Positions 1 through 8,459 of a stretch of DNA of 64,000 nt are shown in pieces. Position 1 is the first letter of the stretch. Each line of letters opens with the position of its first letter. Made by a program: the position numbers and the translations under genes. This DNA is from Phytomonas francai (taxonomy: Eukaryota > Euglenozoa > Kinetoplastea > Trypanosomatida > Trypanosomatidae). The stretch spans positions 343,939 to 407,938 of the forward strand of contig MJCC01000013.1 of the NCBI GenBank assembly GCA_001766655.1, given 5' to 3'. Below the pieces are notes generated by a model. It searched no databases. It worked only from the letters and a program-made list of their open reading frames with translations, and was not told where the DNA came from.

Positions 1-354
1 TATGGACAAGCGAATTTACTTGAAGTTCTTTCCTCACCAAGAGCGCTGTCAACTTGTGTTTGATCAGCTGAACCCAAGACATAAAATTAAAGATAGTGCT
101 TCTCACTGAAGCATAAAAGGACAAATTAAAGGAAGGGCCGAAATACTAGACGAACAAATACGTATAAGCTCCTAGATTTAATAGCAATAGTTGCATTAAC
201 TTATAGAAAATCAAGTTAAGTAATAGGAAGGTTTGTAGATAGCAACACTATAAAGGGATCTTTCCCTCACAGAAACACATTATTATTTTGGTTGTATTTG
301 ATATTATAGTAGATAATTAGTCATATATTTTCTACCGGTAATAGCTAAACACAT
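1..354. other. 5' flank of the first gene, AT-rich
   Basis: No coding sequence is seen. A short pyrimidine stretch (about 261-270) is followed by AG at 271-272, which could be the spliced-leader acceptor of the gene starting at 355 and would give a leader of about 83 nt. The left part may be the 3' UTR of a gene outside the window. Confidence 0.4.
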
Positions 355-1749
355 ATGTTTTACTCGTCCATGCGCCTGGTCGGCAGCCTGCCAACGATCA
401 GGACCGTGGCTGCAGCCGGCTGGCGCTATCATCACCACGGCAACCCCTCTAAGGTTTTGAAGTATGAACGTTACCGCGTACCCTTTGACCGTTCTGGATC
501 GCAAGTAGTCGTCAAAATGCTTGCCGCGCCTGTTCACCGGCAGGATAAGAACATCATTGAGGGGAATCCTGAGGTCCTACGTCTTGCCAAGGAATTGCAC
601 GAGTTTGCTCCACCGGAGCAGGCTGTCGCCATAACGTCCCCTTTCCCACGCATCGCGGGCGTCGAGGGTATGGGTGTGGTGGAGGAAGTCGGCCGTGGTG
701 CAAGTCTGGCCCTGAAGGAGGGCGATTTAGTATGGATAAACAATCCTCTCGTCGGCACCTGGACAACGCACCTTGTGACGGATGCGAACAACCTCGATGT
801 TGTACCGAATCGAGCGGATGTCGAGATCGAGTACTTGGCCTCTCTCTCTTTGTTCCACACCGCATATCATCTGACGCATGACTTCGTTAGCGTACAGCCC
901 AACGACGTCGTTCTGCAGACCGGGGCGTCATCCTCCGTCGCCCAGATTTGTCAGGGGTACTTGCGCGCTAGGGGGGCGAAGCTCTTTCAGACAATGCAAC
1001 TCGGTCGGACCGAGCACGCTCATCTGGTGGCGTTCTTCAAGCTTCGCGGCGCTTTCGCGGTAGTGCCTTACAACTATGCGCGGACAAATTATATGCGCCG
1101 CTTGCTGTCCGACGTACCAGCTCCAAAACTGCTGCTAAATCACACCTGTGGTGGTTATGCTTCGAATCTTGTCAATCTCTTGGGTGACAATGGCGTCTGT
1201 GTGACCTATGGCAACACAAGCCACCATCCTATGCAGATTTCCAATATGGATGCTATTGCGCGCGGGGTTAAGTTCACTGGATTCTCCCTAGCGCGGTGGA
1301 ATGCGCGGCACACGCGCGAAGCCCGCATGCGAGTGCACCAGAACGTTATTGAGAGCATGACCATCTCGCAAGGGCACAGTATTTTCCGTGCACAGCGTTT
1401 TAAGATGGATGGGGATTCGGTCTTCGCATTCAGCAATGCATGGGACGCGCCACTGGCGTCGCGCAAGGCTGTGCTCCGGATGGTTGGCGAATATGGCGAG
1501 TGGCGCCGCCCGCGGGCGGACCAAGCGGGATGGAATATCGGACGTGCGGTCTGGGAAGACCTCCTTCAACAGCTTTGGGAATCTGCCGGGACGACAGAGA
1601 ACCCGCAGTCAATGAAGTACTACACTCCATTCGGAGATATCTACTCTGATTTCCACGACAAGAAGCAGTCTAAACAAATGGGGCATCGCGAAGTCTTTTT
1701 CCGACGCCCGGTAGCACCACGACACAACGCTTCTGAAAATAAAAAATAG
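355..1749 (+). CDS. MECR: Mitochondrial trans-2-enoyl-ACP/CoA reductase-like MDR protein (MECR family)
   Basis: A 464-aa protein of the medium-chain dehydrogenase/reductase superfamily, zinc-free MECR/ETR1 branch. It should carry out the NADPH-dependent last reduction of mitochondrial type II fatty-acid synthesis. Seen: an N-terminus of about 30 residues rich in Arg, Ser and Ala with no acidic residues, fitting a mitochondrial presequence. Next comes the GroES-like part with 'AGVEGMGVVEEVG' and 'LVGTWTTHLV', matching the family's G-x-GTW-x-T segment. The nucleotide-binding part contains 'VVLQTGASSSVAQICQGYL', matching the family's 'VIQNASNSGVGQ' type loop, rather than the GxGxxG of zinc enzymes. 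Length is somewhat above the usual ~370 aa, with an extended C-terminus after the core. The start is the first ATG after a candidate splice acceptor at 271-272. A broader quinone-oxidoreductase role is the main alternative. Confidence 0.85.
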   Translation: MFYSSMRLVGSLPTIRTVAAAGWRYHHHGNPSKVLKYERYRVPFDRSGSQVVVKMLAAPVHRQDKNIIEGNPEVLRLAKELHEFAPPEQAVAITSPFPRIAGVEGMGVVEEVGRGASLALKEGDLVWINNPLVGTWTTHLVTDANNLDVVPNRADVEIEYLASLSLFHTAYHLTHDFVSVQPNDVVLQTGASSSVAQICQGYLRARGAKLFQTMQLGRTEHAHLVAFFKLRGAFAVVPYNYARTNYMRRLLSDVPAPKLLLNHTCGGYASNLVNLLGDNGVCVTYGNTSHHPMQISNMDAIARGVKFTGFSLARWNARHTREARMRVHQNVIESMTISQGHSIFRAQRFKMDGDSVFAFSNAWDAPLASRKAVLRMVGEYGEWRRPRADQAGWNIGRAVWEDLLQQLWESAGTTENPQSMKYYTPFGDIYSDFHDKKQSKQMGHREVFFRRPVAPRHNASENKK

Positions 1750-2271
1750 CACTGCTTGGAAAGTTTGTCTTAATGTTAAAATTCTGACTAAAGAATTATC
1801 CTTATTCTACAGTACACCAGAAGATAATGGTGGCAAAAAAGAATGATACGTCGTGTGGTGGGCATCCTTTATCGAACCTTTCACTTTTTGAAGGAATAAA
1901 GTAGTTATAAATATGTTTTTACCGATTTTAGGTATAGTACGGCAATAACGACGCGCCTTTTTACATAGCTTCCCCTTAGTAAAAGTATGAAACTGGAATC
2001 CTTTGCTTTTAATGTGTGTCTGTGTAAAAGTGCGCATGTCTATGAATCTTAGGATGTGCAAAACATATTCGCTTGTCGGATAACAAATTGTCCTGTGGAA
2101 TAATGCCATTTTGCATGCAACAACTGTATAAAGATACCCTTATTTAGTATCTTTTCCTCCCTCAAACGCGTTCTATGATTCTTGACCAACGATAGAAGGG
2201 GAAGCAGAGACAAAAATAAGATAACAAGTAGTAGTGGCGGTAAGGAACCAAGAAGTGACTACAAGTAAAAA
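1750..2271. other. Intergenic spacer with candidate trans-splice acceptor
   Basis: AT-rich spacer without a supported gene. A pyrimidine tract at about 2151-2164 is followed by the first AG at 2194-2195, about 75 nt upstream of the next ATG. Confidence 0.45.
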
Positions 2272-3159
2272 ATGAAGCCTTTGCTTCGCACAGGGACGGC
2301 CCTCTCGCACAAGTTTCTTTGCGTCCGTCGAGTTCGCACCAGGCCACACAACCTTTCCTCATTAACCTTGATCGGGGAAGATCGGCGTATGGGGGAATAC
2401 ACTTCTGTAACACTCTCCGTCCGTTTTCAGGCTTCAGATCAGTTCCATCGATACCTACACAATCCACATATCGTTCAACCCGACGGGGTCGACAGCCTAC
2501 CACGCACCAAGGGTGAGCAGCAGTTGTGGTTGAATACCGAGCAGTGGGACGGCTACAGTAACAGCTACCTCGAGAGGCATATGCAGTATGCTGGCACACC
2601 AGAGCACCCAAACCCGCAGATTAGCAATCGGCATGATTTGCTCTATCAGTGCCTTAAACTGGTCTATGAATTGTATGGGACGCTGGCTGACGATCTCCAG
2701 CAGCTTCATGATGACCCGCTTCACCCGCAGTTCCATCCCCGCATTGCCCACATCAAGCGTGATCGTGAGAAGATCGCTGAGGCGCTAGACCACTGCTACA
2801 CAAACCTGCACCCCACGGTTAAGACGGTCTACGATGCCTACCTCGTGCGCCGCTACTACCACCTCGCGGATTGGATAACGTACGTCGAACGAAAACGCGC
2901 GCATATACTGGAGCGATTGAGCCCGGAATTTATTCACCAAGCTATTAAAATGCGTAGTCTTTCCCAAAAGCTCATCAAGCGTCTCAAATTAATTGAAACC
3001 AGCTTTAATGCTAACCCGACCCTGGGCCTCCTATCAAATAACGAATTAGACCAGTACACCGTGAACGAGTTGGCTATCCTTGAGCAAAAGGCATCATACT
3101 TTCGAAAAATGCGTAGGTTTGGTGCTAACCAGCTCGACTCAGATGTCCATACGCACTGA
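2272..3159 (+). CDS. Hypothetical protein, probably mitochondrial
   Basis: I do not recognise this 295-aa protein. The first ~30 residues ('MKPLLRTGTALSHKF' then several Arg) are basic and hydroxylated with no acidic residue, which fits a mitochondrial presequence. The body is largely helical, rich in Leu, His, Tyr and Arg, with long amphipathic stretches (about residues 115-290) and no transmembrane segment or nucleotide-binding motif. A kinetoplastid-specific mitoribosomal or mitochondrial RNA-processing subunit would fit the composition, and the neighbouring genes (MECR, DSS1) are also mitochondrial, but neighbours in such units are often unrelated. The start is an ATG preceded by a pyrimidine tract and AG (2194-2195). 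Base composition is ordinary for the intact genes here. Confidence 0.75.
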   Translation: MKPLLRTGTALSHKFLCVRRVRTRPHNLSSLTLIGEDRRMGEYTSVTLSVRFQASDQFHRYLHNPHIVQPDGVDSLPRTKGEQQLWLNTEQWDGYSNSYLERHMQYAGTPEHPNPQISNRHDLLYQCLKLVYELYGTLADDLQQLHDDPLHPQFHPRIAHIKRDREKIAEALDHCYTNLHPTVKTVYDAYLVRRYYHLADWITYVERKRAHILERLSPEFIHQAIKMRSLSQKLIKRLKLIETSFNANPTLGLLSNNELDQYTVNELAILEQKASYFRKMRRFGANQLDSDVHTH

Positions 3160-3490
3160 GACGAAAGGAGTACTAAAAGCGAATACCACGTAGTTTCTTT
3201 TTCTGTTTTTTTTTTTTTTGGGGGGGGGGGGGGAGGGAGGAGAATTAGCTGGAGAAAACTTTCTGTGTCTTGAATTGGCGCCCCATGTCAACGAATGGGA
3301 CACACAGGGCGTCGGCTTTGTGTGTAAATGCATTCATATTACCGGTGGTTTTCCCCCTTCTATGCTTTTTTATTACTTGCATCGTGGATACATTTTTTAG
3401 AATGCTTTACACACAGAGGGATAAAATAAAGCGATAAGTAAAGCTTCTCAGTCACCTACAAACGCTTTGAATATACGTTCCAGGAAAGAA
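3160..3490. other. Intergenic spacer with T-run/G-run junction
   Basis: Contains a run of T (about 3206-3219) directly followed by about 14 G (3220-3233) and then GGGAGGGAGG. The remainder is spacer and 5' leader of the next gene; no gene is seen. Confidence 0.6.
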
Positions 3491-5791
3491 ATGACAGGAA
3501 AGATTCTAGCCGGTGCGTCAGCATTACCCTCCTCTGAATCTGCACATAAGGGAATATTGTTTACTGGTAATTATTTAACTCGATCATGGACTCGACGGTT
3601 CATCCTTGGCACTCTGCTGCAGTCTTACGAACCACCCCTTTCCGACACAGACGTCAAGTGTAACACTAAGCCTTACAAGGGTGTGGCTAGTGATACGAGT
3701 GCAAAAAAGATGTCCACAATAGCGGTTGAGGGGGCGCTGTTGAAAACCCAGAAGGTGCTTAGCGATGCGTGGGGAATACCTGTCAAGCCGTTAGATAGTA
3801 TCAGTGAGAGGCGTATTTTCAGGCTCTTGGCTCGGTACGCCTGTGGCGAGGGTCTTCTTTCTGATGAGGCTCTCAACGAACTAAACTCAGCTCTCAACCA
3901 CATCCCCGGCGCGTTCTGGCGTCTTGAGGAACCATCAAGCATGGAACGATTGCTTGAATGTGTTGGCTACGTAAAACGTGGCGATAACCTTCGGCGGGTT
4001 GCCTACGCGGGAGAGTTACATTACGCCCCGCAGGCCCACGCAATGATAAAGCCCTACCTAGTCGATGCCCTGCAGCGCGACGGTGGCGATTCATACGATC
4101 AGATTCGTCGTTTATTCCCCGGTCCCGCCTACGCTATCGACAGTGCTACAACTAGCGAAGTGGATGACGCCATAGGTGTGGAAATCGACCCGGATACTGG
4201 GCAAGAAATCTTCACTGTGTACATTTCAGATGCGACAGTATATTGCCCTGTTGATAGCCCGATGGAGCAGGTGACAGCGCGGCTGCTGTCAACAACAACA
4301 TATCTCCCCGAGAATGTGTTTTTTATGCTGCCAAACCCCATTGTAGAGACGGCAACGCTGCGTGAGGACAGGCCCTGTCGCACCTTCAACGTGAGATTTC
4401 GAGTTGATGAAAAAACTGGAGAGCTGACGAAATTCTCCATCTCGCTGGGTTGGCTGCAGCAGCTGCGGCGCATCACATACGACCAGGTCCAGCGGCTTCT
4501 CGCCCCGGAAGTGGATCAGGGTGACAAAGGTCTTGGATCGGCAGCGAGTCTGGGGCCGCATGCGCCTCCTGTGTGGCTTACGTCGAGCGACACACGCGCA
4601 CTGCGTCGAATTTATGATGTCGCTCTGGCTCGATTTCGTGTCCGCATGGCCCGAACAGCAGCCAACCACCGAGCAAGCATCAGCAACTGCCTGCCAGATC
4701 CACTGATTAAAGTTGACGGACTACGGGTTGTGTCGCTCACCGACCAGGTCGTCTGCACGCAGGACGCTCGCCTCGCGGTGGCGGAGATGATGATTGCGGC
4801 GAATGAGGTCTGCTCACGCATAGCACAGGCGAACAAGATTCCGATCCCGTACCGCGGTACACGGCTACCATCCAGTGAACATGAACTGGCTCTCGGGTAC
4901 ACCGAACCAGATGGGGTTTGGTTGATGCCATCACTGGACCCCGCCCATATGTATACAGCGGAGCTGATGCAGCTCTCTATCAGACAGCTTAGTGCCGTTA
5001 CACGGGCTATTTACAACCATGTCCCGATTTACCACGCCGGGCTCGATACAACTTACTACACACACAGTACGAGTCCACTGCGCCGGCACGCCGACATGCT
5101 CGTGCATCACCAGCTTAAAGTATGGCTCTGGTCAGAGTCACAGAAGCGGAAGTCTCACATGTCCCCATTGGCAAAACCGAATCATTCGAGTCGCTTTCAC
5201 CCCCACCAATTCATTCCTGAGCACGTTATGGCAACCCTCTGCACGAATATGAGCATCAAACAAGAGCAGGCGAATCTCCTACAGGATAGCACAGCGCGGT
5301 TCTGGACGCTCTGCTACGTCCGGCAGCTACTCCACGATCACAGTGGCGAGGCTGGAGAGAGGCATTTCCTGTGTCTCGTAGGTGAAACAAAGGATGTGAT
5401 GGCATCGCCAGAGTACAGCCGTTTTGTCCCAAATGCCTCCCGTAATTTTGCGGCGCTGCGTTCCCGTGAAGACCCTTCAGCGGCGGAAATCAAAGCGGCC
5501 CACGATACCAAGCCTGCTAATCCGGAGTCAGTGAACAATCTCTTGCGGCAGTCAGTACCAGAATACCGCTACATATCGGAGTTGTATCTACCCGAGCTTC
5601 AGTTAGCGCACACACTTTACCACAACAACCCTTCCGTTTTGGTGGGCGCCGTCGTGGAGTGTCGTGTGACGCGCGTACAGCCAAGTCAGGGGGTTATGGA
5701 ACTCGAGGTGATTACAGTGAGAGAAGGAAAGGATGAGCGAATGCTTGAAAACCTGTGGATGAGTGGGCTGGTGTCGCACCTAGACTCTTAG
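3491..5791 (+). CDS. DSS1: DSS1-like mitochondrial 3'-5' exoribonuclease (RNase II/RNB family)
   Basis: The frame is open from 3467, but the first ATG is at 3491, giving 766 aa. RNB-domain protein, expected to degrade RNA 3' to 5' in the mitochondrion; the kinetoplastid DSS1 enzyme works in the mitochondrial degradosome. Seen: the RNB active-site segment 'YAIDSATTSEVDDAI', with D217, E223, D225 and D226 (numbered from the ATG) in the four metal-acid positions, and 'STSPLRRHADMLVHHQL' around residue 526, matching the conserved TSPxRR substrate loop. 'EMMIAANEV' matches the 'EFMLLAN' helix. The last ~60 residues resemble a weak S1-type barrel. Length is close to the known trypanosome DSS1 protein. 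The Asp-to-Glu change at the second acid (E223) is also typical of organellar members such as yeast Dss1. The N-terminus is basic and could act as a presequence. Confidence 0.85.
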   Translation: MTGKILAGASALPSSESAHKGILFTGNYLTRSWTRRFILGTLLQSYEPPLSDTDVKCNTKPYKGVASDTSAKKMSTIAVEGALLKTQKVLSDAWGIPVKPLDSISERRIFRLLARYACGEGLLSDEALNELNSALNHIPGAFWRLEEPSSMERLLECVGYVKRGDNLRRVAYAGELHYAPQAHAMIKPYLVDALQRDGGDSYDQIRRLFPGPAYAIDSATTSEVDDAIGVEIDPDTGQEIFTVYISDATVYCPVDSPMEQVTARLLSTTTYLPENVFFMLPNPIVETATLREDRPCRTFNVRFRVDEKTGELTKFSISLGWLQQLRRITYDQVQRLLAPEVDQGDKGLGSAASLGPHAPPVWLTSSDTRALRRIYDVALARFRVRMARTAANHRASISNCLPDPLIKVDGLRVVSLTDQVVCTQDARLAVAEMMIAANEVCSRIAQANKIPIPYRGTRLPSSEHELALGYTEPDGVWLMPSLDPAHMYTAELMQLSIRQLSAVTRAIYNHVPIYHAGLDTTYYTHSTSPLRRHADMLVHHQLKVWLWSESQKRKSHMSPLAKPNHSSRFHPHQFIPEHVMATLCTNMSIKQEQANLLQDSTARFWTLCYVRQLLHDHSGEAGERHFLCLVGETKDVMASPEYSRFVPNASRNFAALRSREDPSAAEIKAAHDTKPANPESVNNLLRQSVPEYRYISELYLPELQLAHTLYHNNPSVLVGAVVECRVTRVQPSQGVMELEVITVREGKDERMLENLWMSGLVSHLDS

Positions 5792-6479
5792 GGGAGAAAT
5801 AGGTTAGAGAAGGAGAGAAAACGAACGGGAAAAAGTGAAAACTGATGGGCAGTGATTTACCGTGGTGCAACCTCACAAGGTGTGGAGGGTAATTGAAGGA
5901 TGAGGAACAATTTGTTTGAATGCGCATTATCGTACTCATTTTTGGTAGGCAAACTCTGATAAAACGTATCTATTCACACAATGGAAAACAAGCTCAAAAT
6001 CATGCCATATTGCTGATCAGCGCGAGCAGGCAAGCTTTGGAAACGTCTGAAATCCAGTTTAAATATTTCCGAAATAGCATTCCTGTCGCCGCGCAGCACT
6101 ACATGGCTGGCCACATCCTAATGTTGGTCTCACCGAGCTCGGGAACCCGCATCATGTCTCCTGATGACATCTCTAACTTGAACAGCAATTAGGGGAGAAA
6201 TGTGATCTGAGAACGATGCGACGACCCTGAGTGAATTCCAATAAGGGATATCATACGAAGTCCATGCGGCGTTAGGGGAGTGGAACATGATGAATATCTG
6301 ATGAGGATTTTTTCTTTTTCTACTTACTTTTTTTTTAAAGAAATACGAGTAAAGAGGAAGACTTATATATATATTCACAAGGAGAAATCGCGGTAGCTCA
6401 ACTCTACACCTTCATCACTCTTTGCATTCTGAGCTTCTTTCCCATTTTGCCCTTTTAATTGCAATACAGTGTGATCGAA
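5792..6479. other. Intergenic spacer
   Basis: Purine-rich directly after the DSS1 stop, then AT-rich. An ATG-initiated 90-codon frame at 5920-6192 has no pyrimidine tract upstream and no recognisable protein, so it is treated as part of the 3' UTR. Confidence 0.5.
6406..6469 (+). promoter_or_regulatory. Candidate spliced-leader acceptor for the gene at 6480
   Basis: A C/T-rich stretch (about 6406-6460) is followed by the first AG at 6468-6469, 11 nt upstream of the ATG. This supports 6480 rather than the upstream TTG as the start. Confidence 0.55.
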
Positions 6480-7016
6480 ATGTCTGTTCAGGGCCCTAGG
6501 CAACTCAAAAAAAATATCAAAGGGACAAACATCATTATTCAGAAGAATCGCCTAGATGGTGTTGAAAATGAAAATCTTGTCATGCTTTACAGCATTGACG
6601 CAGATGACGTGACAGAGTTGATGTGGTTTCACAACACTCTGCGTCCACCCAGAAATCTCATCGCGGCATCCAAGTTATTCCTCCAAGGCATCAAGGCACT
6701 TCAACCCGCAGCACAGTTCAACACGTTCGACATAAAAAAGTCAAAGCTTCGACGTCTGGCGAAGCAGCGCAAGGATACACTAAAGGCCCTGGAGAGGCGG
6801 AAGCAGATGGCACCAGCTGCTGCATATCGCGCCGCAGTGAATCCACACAAAGTCCCCCGTATCAATGGGCACGCACCGGAAGACGAAGTGCGCTTTATGT
6901 CGCGTGGTGCGAAGAAAGGGAAGATAAAGGCAGCCGAAGGTGGTGATAAGGCCTCGCCTCAATACTTCACCAAGTGGCGAAAGCAAAAGGTCCGTAAAAT
7001 TGGAAAAGGCTTATAA
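6480..7016 (+). CDS. Small basic hypothetical protein
   Basis: A 178-aa, strongly basic protein that I do not recognise. The N-terminal half appears folded ('IIIQKNRLDGVENENLVMLY', then a helix ending 'LFLQGIKAL'). The C-terminal half is Lys/Arg-rich, with 'KSKLRRLAKQRKDTLKALERRK' as a likely helical coiled segment and tails 'GAKKGKIKAA' and 'WRKQKVRKIGKGL'. This charge pattern suits a nucleolar, ribosomal or RNA-binding protein; that is inference from composition only. No presequence or membrane segment is seen. The start is set by the ATG 11 nt after a convincing pyrimidine tract and AG; the open frame extends seven codons upstream only with a non-ATG codon. Confidence 0.75.
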   Translation: MSVQGPRQLKKNIKGTNIIIQKNRLDGVENENLVMLYSIDADDVTELMWFHNTLRPPRNLIAASKLFLQGIKALQPAAQFNTFDIKKSKLRRLAKQRKDTLKALERRKQMAPAAAYRAAVNPHKVPRINGHAPEDEVRFMSRGAKKGKIKAAEGGDKASPQYFTKWRKQKVRKIGKGL

Positions 7017-7328
7017 CATCGATGAAGGGAAAAGTTGGGCCCAAGATCATGTGAACAAGCAAACAATAAACACAAATAGCTAAGGCTTAGCTCAACGCTT
7101 GGTTTTGCAATTAAAAGTCGATTAAGAATACATGAAAGATGTAGGTCGGGTAGCGGAACCAATCTACCCAAATTAAAAAATTAAAATATGAACTTTTATC
7201 GGGATTTTTTATCACGCCTTTCACCTTTTCCATTTTCCGCTGCTTGTACAACTCTCAGTGTATTTAGTTTTTCTTAAGGTGACGAATACGGACAAATATT
7301 TTCTTAGTAACTCACATTTTCATTATCA
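7017..7328. other. Intergenic spacer
   Basis: AT-rich, nothing recognised. T-rich stretches near 7265-7325 could serve the downstream acceptor. Confidence 0.5.
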
Positions 7329-8459
7329 ATGCATTTACCGTCACCATTTTCGTGTATTTATTCATCTTTTTCCCATAGAGGCGGAGTGGGAAGCAGTAGA
7401 CACGCTATACTGGACTTTCAGCGCCGCTACAAATCCTATGTGCTCAAGTTTATGAGGGGACATCTCCCACACGATCTCAAGGATGTCCCCGGGGCACTTG
7501 GTTGCCTCTACGGAACGCTCCCAGATGTAGATGAATACGCTCAGTTTATTATTATGCCACAAACAATACAACAGTATCACCAATTGGGCTATGTGAAGCT
7601 ACCGCGCCTTGTATTGGACCCGCATCAAGTCGACATACTTGTGGACGAGGTAAACGAGCTGGCGAACAACGTAGAGCACCATCCGAAACTGGAAAATCTT
7701 TACGCGACCTCACTTGCCAACCTAACTAGTGGACCGCTGTTTTACTGCCAGGGGCAGTGGCGAACATCTTGGGGATTGCATGATCTAGTATATCTGCCTA
7801 CTATCACTGTTGCTGTGTGCCAAGTACTTGGTAATTCACTTATTCGACTATGGTACGACGAAGTGTACATGAAGGAAGCAAAAATAGGGCCGTGCGTGCC
7901 GTGGCAGCAACACTACTCTCGCTGGCGTCACACAACCCCGGTCAACCACGCCACTGTCATGATCGCGCTGGATAACCTCAGCAAAGATCGCGGTGCGCCG
8001 TGTGTCGTGCCCGGCAGTCATCGTTGGAGGAACGCCAGCGAGCTCCTTCCACCGGTAGTTTACGATCCGAGCTTTGATGAGGCACAGCAACTCAATACCA
8101 TCTGGTCCATTACAAACGCAGAGGAGCAGGAGATGCTGATGGATACCCCACCAGTGACCATCGATCTCAAACGCGGTGAAGCACTTCTGGTTCACCCCCT
8201 GACCCTATTTGCAACACATGGAAATCGCACTCTAAGTGCAGCGCGAACCTGTCTTGTGCATTATATGGGCGACAAGACATTTGCGGTGCATGATGGCCCT
8301 CTTCTTCCCCATACTACACGTTTTCAAGCCGGTGGAAAAATCCAAGGACCATTTTTCCCAGTGGCATTTGATCCTGCCATAGCTGAAGACCTCCTTGCGC
8401 TCGGTCAAAGTGTCACTAACGATGATGAAGTTGCCCAAACTAAACCCAGTTGCAATTGA
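7329..8459 (+). CDS. PhyH (phytanoyl-CoA dioxygenase) superfamily protein, HxD metal motif missing
   Basis: 376 aa from the ATG at 7329. A pyrimidine-rich stretch ending in AG at 7378-7379 suggests the mRNA may begin downstream of it, in which case the ATG at 7452 (335 aa) is the true start. Fold evidence: 'YHQLGYVKLPRLVLDPHQVDILVDEV' matches the N-terminal PhyH helix, and 'TVMIALDNLSKDRGAPCVVPGSHRWR' matches the family's 'WIALDDVDEENGCLxVVPGSHR'. 'GEALLVHPLTLFATHGNRT' and 'SAARTCLVHYM' supply the distal His (H297) and the 2-oxoglutarate-binding Arg (R306). Odd: where active enzymes have H-x-D after Pro-Trp, this protein reads P191-W-Q-Q-H195, so two of three iron ligands are replaced. It may be a pseudoenzyme or use other residues. 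The substrate is unknown. Confidence 0.8.
   Translation: MHLPSPFSCIYSSFSHRGGVGSSRHAILDFQRRYKSYVLKFMRGHLPHDLKDVPGALGCLYGTLPDVDEYAQFIIMPQTIQQYHQLGYVKLPRLVLDPHQVDILVDEVNELANNVEHHPKLENLYATSLANLTSGPLFYCQGQWRTSWGLHDLVYLPTITVAVCQVLGNSLIRLWYDEVYMKEAKIGPCVPWQQHYSRWRHTTPVNHATVMIALDNLSKDRGAPCVVPGSHRWRNASELLPPVVYDPSFDEAQQLNTIWSITNAEEQEMLMDTPPVTIDLKRGEALLVHPLTLFATHGNRTLSAARTCLVHYMGDKTFAVHDGPLLPHTTRFQAGGKIQGPFFPVAFDPAIAEDLLALGQSVTNDDEVAQTKPSCN

Noticed and set aside
5920..6192. 90-codon ATG frame between DSS1 and the next gene
   Set aside because: No pyrimidine tract or acceptor upstream, no recognisable protein; probably in the DSS1 3' UTR.
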